From the NCBI RefSeq assembly GCF_038595055.1, contig NZ_CP152002.1, positions 1,966,501 to 2,030,500 on the forward strand: a DNA stretch of 64,000 bases, written 5' to 3'. The notes beneath the pieces are model-generated. The model saw nothing but the letters and a program-made list of their open reading frames with translations. It did not search any database and was not told where the DNA came from. Shown here one piece after another: positions 44,105 to 52,057 of the stretch. Position 1 is the stretch's first letter. Every line of letters begins with the position of its first letter. The position numbers were made by a program, and so were the translations under genes. The stretch is from Paenibacillus sp. FSL R7-0345. GTDB taxonomy: Bacteria; Bacillota; Bacilli; Paenibacillales; Paenibacillaceae.

Positions 44105-46501
44105 ATGAACAGTAATTATATGAATACAGAGACAGAGCTCGAAACTTATGCAGGCACTGATCTTGGCCTTACCTATACCGCAGACTACAGCCAGTTCAAG
44201 GTGTGGGCGCCGACGGCTTTTACCGTATCGCTTGTACTCTATGAGACCGCAGGAACCGGTGCCAGCTCCCAGCTGATGTTCGGCAGGGACAGCGGTAGCA
44301 TTGTTCCGATGCAGCGCGGCGATGGCGGGATCTGGCAGGTAAAGGTATCCGGAGATTTGAAGGGCAAGTATTATATGTACCGCACGATTTTTGAGAATGG
44401 AACGATAAATGAAGCCGCCGACCCTTATGCAACCGCTGTTTCGGCCAACGGGCTGCGTTCAGCCATAGTGGAGCTGCGGGATACAGATCCAGAGGGCTGG
44501 GAAGGGGATAAGTCACCGCAGCTCCCGCATCCGGCCGACGCTGTGATCTATGAGCTGCATGTGCGTGATTTCTCTGCTCATAATAGCTCGGAGATCGTGC
44601 ATAAGGGCAAGTTTAAGGCTTTTACCGAAACCGGTCTGCGTGATGCTGCCGGAAATCCGCTGGGCATTGATCATCTGGCTGAGCTCGGCATCACCCATGT
44701 CCATCTGCTGCCAGTGTTCGATTATCAGACGGTTGATGAGCTGAACGGTGCAGGGGAGGGGCCTCTTCCGGACTATTATACGGAATACAACTGGGGCTAT
44801 GACCCGCAGCACTATAATGTTCCGGAAGGCTCATACAGCACGGATCCGGCTGATCCGGGTACACGTATCCGCGAATTCAAGGAAATGGTGCAGGCGCTGC
44901 ACAGCAAAGGGATTGCGGTGATTATGGATGTCGTCTATAACCATACGTATGCGTTTGAAAAGGGGCCTTTTGAACCGCTGGTACCGGATTATTTCTACCG
45001 CCGGGACTATCTGGGACGGTTATCGAACGGCTCGGGTGTCGGCAATGAGCTTGCTACAGAACGGCCGATGGTCCGCAAATTTATCAAGGATTCCCTGGCT
45101 TACTGGGCTTCCGAGTATCATATTGACGGTTTCCGTTTTGATTTGATGGGCCTTATGGATAGCGTGACGATCCGTGAGATCACAGAGGAGCTGCGGCTTG
45201 CCGTGAACCCGAATCTGCTGATTTACGGGGAGCCCTGGACGGGCGGAGATTCTCCGCTGGCAATGAAAACCCTCAAAGGCGTGCAGCGCGGCAAAGGGTA
45301 TGCGGTCTTTAATGACAACTTCCGCTCAGCGATCAAAGGGGACAGTGACGGCTGGGGCAGAGGGTTTGTGACCGGCGAGTATGGGAAGGAAGGCGCGGTG
45401 GCATCCGGAATCAAAGGCGCCATCCATGATTTTACCGATTCGCCGGTTGAAACGGTTAACTATGTGACGGCTCACGATAATCTTAACCTGTGGGACAAAA
45501 TACTGACTTCACAGGGTCTGCGGCAGGCAGCCGGACTGCCTGAGCTGGAGAATGGAAGTTTGAAGTACGGCGGAGATCTGGAGGCGGCTGTCAGGGAGGC
45601 AGATCCTTATTTTGCGGTCGATCCGCATAATGTACTCGGCAACGAGACCGTACGCCGCTCGCTGCTGGCTAACGGCCTGATCCTGACTTCGCAAGGCATA
45701 CCGTTTATTCAGGCCGGTGATGAAATGCTGCGCAGCAAATACGGCGATCATAACAGCTACCGCAGCCCGGATGTTATTAATGCAATCCGCTGGGACCGGA
45801 AGCAGGCATTTATGCCGGTCTTCCAGTATTACAAAGGCCTGATTGAGCTGCGCCGCAAGCATCCTGCTTTCCGGCTGCATGGCCGCCAGGAAATTGAACG
45901 TTCCCTTGAATTCCTCCGCTGTGACGGCGGTGTAGTCTCCTATATGCTGAAGGATAATGCCGGCGGAGATGTCTGGAACAATATTGTTGTTATTTTCAAT
46001 GCCAACACGCATAGCATTACACAGAGCCTGCCTTATACCGGCGGCTGCTGGAACATTGTAGCGGATCACAGCTACGCAGGTACGGAAGCCTTCCGGATCG
46101 CGGGGGATCAGGAGGTTCAGGTTGAAGGCCTGTCGATGATGGTGCTGTATGACAGCTATGGTGAACCCGCGCCGAGATCCAAGATTATTGAAGTTCATTA
46201 TGACCGCCCGGACGGCGATTACCGCGGCTGGAATTTGTGGGTCTGGGGTACAGGTATCCAGGACGGCCAATGTGATTTCCGGCAGATGGAGAACGGCCGG
46301 GCTGTGGCGAGAATTGAAGCTGAACTGGGCACACAGTCTGTCGGCTATATTCTGCGGCTGAATGACTGGGAAGAAAAGGCGGCGGACGGCGACCGGTTCA
46401 TTGACTGCTCCGGCAGCGAAAAGCTGATCAAGGTGCTGGTCCGCGAACGTAAGCAGTCCGGCCGCGGCAATGCGGATGATCCGCTGCAGCTGACCAGCTG
46501 A
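44105..46501 (+). CDS. pulA: Type I pullulanase, intracellular
   Basis: A 798-residue GH13 enzyme that cleaves alpha-1,6 branches of pullulan, glycogen and dextrins. A CBM48-like domain (about 15-125) precedes the barrel. The type I motif YNWGYDP is present, then VIMDVVYNHTY (region I), DGFRFDLMGLMD (nucleophile Asp), LIYGEPW (acid/base Glu) and VNYVTAHDN. After the barrel, residues about 690-770 (EVHYDRPDGDYRGWNLWVWGTG) look like a PUD/CBM41-type starch-binding module, which is normally N-terminal. There is no signal peptide, so it acts on internal or imported glucans. Transcribed alone, with a bidirectional terminator after it. Confidence 0.93.
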   Translation: MNSNYMNTETELETYAGTDLGLTYTADYSQFKVWAPTAFTVSLVLYETAGTGASSQLMFGRDSGSIVPMQRGDGGIWQVKVSGDLKGKYYMYRTIFENGTINEAADPYATAVSANGLRSAIVELRDTDPEGWEGDKSPQLPHPADAVIYELHVRDFSAHNSSEIVHKGKFKAFTETGLRDAAGNPLGIDHLAELGITHVHLLPVFDYQTVDELNGAGEGPLPDYYTEYNWGYDPQHYNVPEGSYSTDPADPGTRIREFKEMVQALHSKGIAVIMDVVYNHTYAFEKGPFEPLVPDYFYRRDYLGRLSNGSGVGNELATERPMVRKFIKDSLAYWASEYHIDGFRFDLMGLMDSVTIREITEELRLAVNPNLLIYGEPWTGGDSPLAMKTLKGVQRGKGYAVFNDNFRSAIKGDSDGWGRGFVTGEYGKEGAVASGIKGAIHDFTDSPVETVNYVTAHDNLNLWDKILTSQGLRQAAGLPELENGSLKYGGDLEAAVREADPYFAVDPHNVLGNETVRRSLLANGLILTSQGIPFIQAGDEMLRSKYGDHNSYRSPDVINAIRWDRKQAFMPVFQYYKGLIELRRKHPAFRLHGRQEIERSLEFLRCDGGVVSYMLKDNAGGDVWNNIVVIFNANTHSITQSLPYTGGCWNIVADHSYAGTEAFRIAGDQEVQVEGLSMMVLYDSYGEPAPRSKIIEVHYDRPDGDYRGWNLWVWGTGIQDGQCDFRQMENGRAVARIEAELGTQSVGYILRLNDWEEKAADGDRFIDCSGSEKLIKVLVRERKQSGRGNADDPLQLTS

Positions 46502-46549
46502 CAGAACGCTTTCATGAGCGATCCCTAAGTATATACTTTCTGATACGTC

Positions 46550-46593
46550 AAAAAAGGCGTCCCTGCCGTTTCCGGCTTAAGGGGCGCCTTTTT
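46550..46593. terminator. Bidirectional terminator
   Basis: AAAAAGGCG(T/C)CCC-type stem pairs with GGGGCGCCTTTTT, with an inner GCCG/CGGC. Shared by pulA and the convergent GGDEF gene. Confidence 0.85.
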
Positions 46594-46610
46594 GTCATTG
46601 GGCTAGTGCA

Positions 46611-48224
46611 TTATTTGATCTGATCGGAAAATTCCTCGTCCACAACCTCATTATACAGGCTGGCTTTATTGCCGCCATGATTCTTGGAGCGGTACATCGC
46701 CAGATCGGCTGCACGAAGCAGCTCATTAATACCGGTACCGTGCTGCGGATACAGGGCTACTCCGATGCTGGCGGAAGTGTGGAAGCTGGAGCCGTTGTTC
46801 ACAGACCAGGTCTTATTAAACAATTGCAGCAGCCGCTGCAGCATTTCATCCAGCATTTCCGGGCTGTTGAACCGGTGGAGAACAACGGCAAATTCATCGC
46901 CGCCGATGCGGAAGGCTTGCCCGGTCCCTTTGACTGTCTGCTGCAGTTCACGGGACAGCAGCTGCAGGAATTCATCGCCGGCCAGATGGCCGAGCGTGTC
47001 GTTCAGCTGTTTAAACCGGTCGCAGTCGAGCAGCGCCAGCGCAATTTCCTGCCTGCGCTCTTCCGGCTGGGTGATCAGGTTTTCCATGTACATTTTGAAA
47101 TGCGCCCGGTTCGGAATCGCCGTCAGATGATCATAGAAGGCCAGCTTGTGCAGCCGCTCTTCATATTGCTTGCGCTGCGTGATTTCGCGGGAAATCAGCA
47201 TGAACTGGGCCGGGAACACCTTACTGCCGCTAACCGGCGATACTTTGGTCTCCAGCCATACCCAGTGTCCTTCCGAGGCACGCATGCGCAGCTCAGAAAT
47301 ACGGGAGGAGCCCTGAATGGCGCTCTTCAGCTTGGCCCAGGAGACCTCTGCCTCACGGATATAATTGGTGAGCGGGGAACCTTTCTCCGGAATATAACCA
47401 AGCACGCCGGCATGTGAAGGCGAAGCATACAGGATCAGGCCGTTCGGATCGGTAAGAATAATAAAGTCAGACATGGTTTCACCGATCAGCTGGTACAGTG
47501 ATTTCTCCTCCAGCATCTGGTTCTGCAGTGAGATCAGCCTGCGGCACAGATAGATGATGACCAGAATCAGGAGGGACAGGAACAGAGAGTAGACGGCAAA
47601 AAGGGCACTCTTTTTCTCACGGAATTCCAGGGTAATCTGCTGGGCGTAATTGTCGATCAGATTCTCTGCCTCGTCCAGGCTGCTGCGCGTCTCCATCAGC
47701 TGGTTATTTAAAAGAGCAGCTGAGTAGCTGTCTTGATTCCAACCGGTTTGCACCCGCCGGGAAATGAGGTCACGGCCTGTTTCCTTCCAGGTTTCAAAGG
47801 AGCTATCAAAGCTTTCCAGCTTATTTCTGAGATCATTTAGCAGCAGTTCGCTCTGCTTCATTCCGCTGTATGGACTGTCCAGGTTGTTAATATTATAGCT
47901 TGCCATGGTGAGACGCTGCCTGATTTGGGTATTATTGTCCTCGAAATTTTGGGCGAACAGGCTGCGCTGCTCACTTGTGATATTCGGACTAAGTGCCGCG
48001 TGCAGCGAGACGGCCCCCTGGTATAGATCCCGGTCAGCGTTCAGAATCAGCTCAGAGTTCTGGTACACGTCACTGTACAATGAGTCTGAAAGCCTATTCA
48101 TAGTAGCATTTAAATACAGCAGCGAAGCGGTGCTGATAACGACCAGTAGCACTGAGATAGCGGCAAATACGATAATCAATCTGCGTGTGTTGTTGTTTTT
48201 CTTGGATAAGCCTGCCACTGTCAT
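46611..48224 (-). CDS. Membrane-bound PAS-GGDEF diguanylate cyclase
   Basis: A 537-residue protein. Membrane segments at about 15-36 and 206-225 enclose an extracytoplasmic helical sensor region of about 170 residues. A PAS domain (about 240-355; FIILTDPNGLILYASPSHAGVLGY) and a GGDEF domain (about 365-530) follow, with an intact RIGGDEF near residue 441. This is expected to make cyclic di-GMP from GTP. The inhibitory RxxD site that normally precedes GGDEF is replaced (KGTG), so product inhibition may be lost. The ATG at 48224 lies very close to GGGGAGAGG; the GTG two codons later (48218) is an equally good start. Confidence 0.92.
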   Translation of the reverse strand: MTVAGLSKKNNNTRRLIIVFAAISVLLVVISTASLLYLNATMNRLSDSLYSDVYQNSELILNADRDLYQGAVSLHAALSPNITSEQRSLFAQNFEDNNTQIRQRLTMASYNINNLDSPYSGMKQSELLLNDLRNKLESFDSSFETWKETGRDLISRRVQTGWNQDSYSAALLNNQLMETRSSLDEAENLIDNYAQQITLEFREKKSALFAVYSLFLSLLILVIIYLCRRLISLQNQMLEEKSLYQLIGETMSDFIILTDPNGLILYASPSHAGVLGYIPEKGSPLTNYIREAEVSWAKLKSAIQGSSRISELRMRASEGHWVWLETKVSPVSGSKVFPAQFMLISREITQRKQYEERLHKLAFYDHLTAIPNRAHFKMYMENLITQPEERRQEIALALLDCDRFKQLNDTLGHLAGDEFLQLLSRELQQTVKGTGQAFRIGGDEFAVVLHRFNSPEMLDEMLQRLLQLFNKTWSVNNGSSFHTSASIGVALYPQHGTGINELLRAADLAMYRSKNHGGNKASLYNEVVDEEFSDQIK

Positions 48225-48631
48225 CCTCTCCCCGCATCAAACTTAAAGAACTTTCATTGCTGAGTACATAACATTGTGCTGATCCACTGCGGAGCTAGGT
48301 CCTTCAGGGACTGGAGGAGGGGTCATTCAAAAGTCACAGGAAAGCTCAGCTTCTGTACAATTAACGATTCTTCTCATCCGTCAGGATTTCCTGCCTGAAC
48401 TGTTAACAAGCGGAACGGCTGCAGACAGCTTATGTACCACGATAACGCCTTACAACCGGAAATGTGCGGAATTCCGGAACCTCCGGATCTGCACACAACC
48501 GGCGAAGATGAACATATAAACAAATTTTACAACAAATTTTTAAATTATGTATTGAACCCTACAGACTATTTCTATTCCTGCCCTTGAATCCTATTACCCA
48601 TCTTTTCTTTAAACGATACCCTCTTCAGGCA
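48225..48631. other. Non-coding gap upstream of the GGDEF gene
   Basis: Contains the 5' region of the diguanylate cyclase gene on the minus strand and an AT-rich stretch around 48510-48560. CGGAATTCCG (48471-48480) is a small palindrome. No ORF or RNA gene is supported. Confidence 0.4.
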
Positions 48632-48676
48632 GATAAAAAAATCCGCCAAGCCCAAAAAGGAGGACTTGGCGGATTC
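48632..48676 (-). terminator. Terminator of the exporter operon
   Basis: On the minus strand AATCCGCCAAGTCC pairs with GGCTTGGCGGATT, followed by TTTTTATC. Confidence 0.9.
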
Positions 48677-48696
48677 CATATAGCTTGTGCCGGAAA

Positions 48697-49869
48697 TTAA
48701 TCGTTGCGGAGTGCATAAATCGGGCGCATTCTTGCCGCTTTGTTCGCCGGAATCATCCCGAACACTACTCCGATGATCAAAGAGAACGTAAAGGAGATGA
48801 TGACCATGTTCCAGGATGTCGCGACATTCATTGATGTATAATTACCGACGGCCCAACTGGCGCCGAGGCCCAAGCCGACGCCAATCAGACCGCCGACACC
48901 GCTAAGCACCACAGACTCGATCATGAACTGCATCATAATGTTCATTTTCTTGGCTCCTATGGCTTTGCGGATGCCGATTTCTCTTGTGCGCTCATTCACG
49001 GAGACAATCATGATATTCATGATGCCTATGCCGCCGACGAACAAAGAAATGCCGGCTATTCCGCCTAGCGCCAGTGAGAGCGTATTACTGGTTTCATTTA
49101 CAGTCTCAAGCATCTCCTGTGAGTCAAAGACGGAATAAGAATTTTCCGCACCGCTGAACTTGGCATCCAGGGCAGACTCCAGTTTTGTTTTGACATCCTC
49201 GACGTTTTCATTGGAGGTCGTAGTAATGGTAATGGAGCGGACGCCCTTACTCTGCAGGAAACGTTCTGCAGTTCCAATCGGAATCAGGATTTTCTCATCA
49301 CTGGAGCCGCCGCTGGTGGTACCTTTGCTTTCCAGCAGTCCGACAATTTTGAAGCTGGTGCCGTTAAGCTGCACCTTTTCTCCGACAGGGCTGTCTGTAC
49401 CAAAGAGGTCCTCTGCAGTGTCTGTACCGATCAGCGCAACCTTCTGACGGTATTCCGTATCAATGCTCAGCAGAAAACGTCCCGACTGCACATGGAAATC
49501 CTGAACGTCCTCATAAGCAGGAGTAATTCCTTCAACGGATACTGTAACATTCTCCGTCCCGTGCTTGGCGGTGACATTGCCGCTGATTACCGGAGAAACA
49601 TTTTCTACGCCTTCAATTTCTCCCAGTGCCAGCGCTTCCTCATAGGTCAGGGAGGTTGTCGCCCCGCGTCCGGTAATGCTAACCGTTAACTGGTTGGTGC
49701 CCAGTGAGCTTAAGGATTCCGTGATTTGTGAAGTCGTCCCCTGGCCTACAGAGACAAGCGCGATTACAGAAGAAACACCGATAATGATCCCGAGCATGGT
49801 CAGGAATGCCCGGATTTTACTGCTGAGTATGCTCTTTAAGGCCATTTTCATACTTTGATAAAGCATCAT
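48697..49869 (-). CDS. MacB/YknZ-like ABC transporter permease
   Basis: A 390-residue protein with one N-terminal membrane segment (about 17-40), a large extracytoplasmic MacB periplasmic-core domain (about 45-260) and three C-terminal membrane segments with the FtsX-like region (NIMIVSVNERTREIGIRKAIGAKKMNIMMQF). It is the permease of a MacAB-type mechanotransmission exporter. It overlaps the ATPase gene by one base and is last in the operon. The nearest known Bacillus system is YknXYZ, which exports or protects against a toxic peptide; the substrate here is unknown. Confidence 0.93.
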   Translation of the reverse strand: MMLYQSMKMALKSILSSKIRAFLTMLGIIIGVSSVIALVSVGQGTTSQITESLSSLGTNQLTVSITGRGATTSLTYEEALALGEIEGVENVSPVISGNVTAKHGTENVTVSVEGITPAYEDVQDFHVQSGRFLLSIDTEYRQKVALIGTDTAEDLFGTDSPVGEKVQLNGTSFKIVGLLESKGTTSGGSSDEKILIPIGTAERFLQSKGVRSITITTTSNENVEDVKTKLESALDAKFSGAENSYSVFDSQEMLETVNETSNTLSLALGGIAGISLFVGGIGIMNIMIVSVNERTREIGIRKAIGAKKMNIMMQFMIESVVLSGVGGLIGVGLGLGASWAVGNYTSMNVATSWNMVIISFTFSLIIGVVFGMIPANKAARMRPIYALRND

Positions 49870-50567
49870 TATCTGGCAATCCTCCGATCCTCGACAAGAT
49901 TTCCGTCCTGTATGCGGATGACCCGTTTAGCCTGTTCGGCGATTTCGAGGTCATGCGTAATCAGAACAATGGTGTGTCCCTGTTCATTCAGTTCCTTGAT
50001 CATCTGCAGAACCTCTCTTCCTGTTCTGGAATCAAGGGCGCCGGTAGGTTCATCGGCGAGCAGAATCGGCGGTGTACCGGCCAGCGCACGGGCAATGGCT
50101 ACGCGCTGCTGCTGCCCTCCGGACAGCTCTGAGGGCCGGTGGTCGATTCTTTCTTCAAGACCGACCCGGATCAGCGCATTGCGGGCAACCTCTCTGCGTT
50201 CCCTGTGGGAAACCCCCCGGTAGATCAGGGGGAGTTCCACATTTTCTACCGCTGACAGCTTGGGCAGCAGATTGAAATTTTGAAAGATAAAGCCGATTTT
50301 CTCATTGCGGATTTGCGCCAGCTTATTGTCGGACAGCTTGCGGATTTCCTGGCCGTCCAGGAAATAATCGCCTTCATTCGCTACATCAAGGCATCCCAGC
50401 ATGTTCATTAGTGTAGATTTACCGGAGCCCGAGGGGCCGATAATCGCCACGAACTCCCCATGCTCTATTGTAAAGCTGAGGCCTTTCAGGATAGTCATTG
50501 TATCCCCGGCCATTACATACCTGTGAACCATATTCTCAACTTTGATCAGCGGCTGCTGGCTGCTCAT
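49869..50567 (-). CDS. MacB/YknY-like ABC transporter ATPase
   Basis: A 232-residue ATPase with Walker A GPSGSGKST, Q-loop FIFQNFNLLPKLSAVEN, signature LSGGQQQRVAIARAL, Walker B ILLADEPTGALDS and His-switch VLITHD. These are the typical LolD/MacB-class motifs. It overlaps both neighbours (four bases with the adaptor gene, one with the permease gene), so the three proteins form one exporter. Confidence 0.96.
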   Translation of the reverse strand: MSSQQPLIKVENMVHRYVMAGDTMTILKGLSFTIEHGEFVAIIGPSGSGKSTLMNMLGCLDVANEGDYFLDGQEIRKLSDNKLAQIRNEKIGFIFQNFNLLPKLSAVENVELPLIYRGVSHRERREVARNALIRVGLEERIDHRPSELSGGQQQRVAIARALAGTPPILLADEPTGALDSRTGREVLQMIKELNEQGHTIVLITHDLEIAEQAKRVIRIQDGNLVEDRRIAR

Positions 50568-52000
50568 TGGCGACCACCGCCCATGCCGCCCCCGCCGCCG
50601 GAAGGAGGACCGCCGGTACCGCCGCTGAAGCCTCCGCTTCCTCCGCTAAAGCCGCCTGTACTAAAGCCGCCCATTCCTCCCATGCCGCCCATCTGGGTCT
50701 GCGCGGCACTGGAGGAGCTGCCAGTGCTGATAACGGTCGGGATAATCACTTCATCGCCTTCGGAAAGTCCGCTGACAATTTCAATGTTGCTCTCGTCGTG
50801 AATGCCGACGGTAACCTGGGCTCGCTTCTGGCCGGATGCCGTGCTGGAGCCGCCTCTGCCGCCAGACTGGCCGCCACCCGGGAAGCCTCCGCTCGGAGCG
50901 CCGCTCGGGAACGAGCCTCCGCGGCCTTCAGTGCCGCGGCCCTGCCAGCCGGACGCGCCGCCGGCTGCATCACCGGAAGGAGCTTCGCCGCCTGGAGCCT
51001 GCCCGCTGGCAGCATCGCGGGAAGGAGCTTCCCCGTCAGTACCGGTATCACTGGTGTCACTGGTGTCTCCGTCCGTTGATGGAACGTTGACGTAGTATTT
51101 TCCATTTACCTCTGTTACGGCTTCAATCGGTACTGTCAGTACATCGTTCTTTTCTTCAATCGTGATGGCTACCTCTGCCGACATGCCGACGAGCACACCT
51201 TCAGACTCATTCAGGCCTACAGTCACATCGAAGAGGGAGACACCATTGGAGGAGGTTCCTTCTTTGGCGATATCAATAACCTTACCTGCAAATTCCTGAT
51301 CTTCCAGGGCATCCAGTGTGATGGTTGCAGCCTGGTCAAGCTTGATATTCGGAATGTCCAGTTCATCCACCTGAACAGTAACGCTCAGGTTTTCGTAGTC
51401 GGTCATTGTGAACAGCTCCGAGCCGTTCTGGGCCTGCTCGCCGTCCGTGATATTAACTGCTGTAATCGTACCGTCCATCGGGGCGGTCAGCGGATCGGGA
51501 GGAAGCATATCCTCTTCAATGTCGGCGATGGATTCCTGCTGGGTGACAATATCGCTTTCCGCTTTTTCGATCGCCTTTTTGGCTGAAGCCAGCTCTTCCT
51601 CGGTAGCATTATTCATCGCCAGCGTCTTATAATTTTCCTGCTTGTCCGTAAGCTCTGTCTTCAGGCTGGCCAAGGACTTCTCGGCATCCTTGATTTTGTC
51701 GCTCAGATCGCTGGCTACAAAGGTAATCAGCACATCGCCTTTTTTAACGACATCGCCCTTGGCCACCAGAACCTGGTCGACTTCCCCGGCTTCCTTTGTC
51801 CGGATGCTGTCCGTATTGATCGGTGACACCGAGCCGGAGCCTGACACTCCGTTAAGAATATTACCTTTTGACACAAGAGCGGTATTCAACGGGGCCGCAC
51901 TGGCCTCCTTGCCGGAATCTGGCCACAGCACATAGGCTAAAACACCTGCGATTGCCACTACTAAGATACTTGAAGCGATAATCACTTTTTTCTTCTTCAT
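50564..52000 (-). CDS. Membrane fusion/adaptor protein (YknX/MacA-like) with Gly-rich tail
   Basis: A 478-residue adaptor with an N-terminal membrane anchor (about 5-25), lipoyl/hairpin regions (about 50-200; coiled coil near 80-140) and a beta-barrel. The C-terminal third contains a low-complexity Gly/Ser/Ala/Pro insert (about residues 320-390) and a Gly/Met/Phe-rich tail (about 440-478, many GG pairs) that MacA and YknX lack. The adaptor links the MacB-type permease to the cell exterior. It is preceded by the large exported protein gene after 57 bases and followed by the ATPase gene with a four-base overlap. Confidence 0.9.
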   Translation of the reverse strand: MKKKKVIIASSILVVAIAGVLAYVLWPDSGKEASAAPLNTALVSKGNILNGVSGSGSVSPINTDSIRTKEAGEVDQVLVAKGDVVKKGDVLITFVASDLSDKIKDAEKSLASLKTELTDKQENYKTLAMNNATEEELASAKKAIEKAESDIVTQQESIADIEEDMLPPDPLTAPMDGTITAVNITDGEQAQNGSELFTMTDYENLSVTVQVDELDIPNIKLDQAATITLDALEDQEFAGKVIDIAKEGTSSNGVSLFDVTVGLNESEGVLVGMSAEVAITIEEKNDVLTVPIEAVTEVNGKYYVNVPSTDGDTSDTSDTGTDGEAPSRDAASGQAPGGEAPSGDAAGGASGWQGRGTEGRGGSFPSGAPSGGFPGGGQSGGRGGSSTASGQKRAQVTVGIHDESNIEIVSGLSEGDEVIIPTVISTGSSSSAAQTQMGGMGGMGGFSTGGFSGGSGGFSGGTGGPPSGGGGGMGGGRQ

Positions 52001-52057
52001 TCAAGGTCCTCCATCTTGCTCAATATAAAATACAAAAATTGCAGGGCTGCCTAAATC

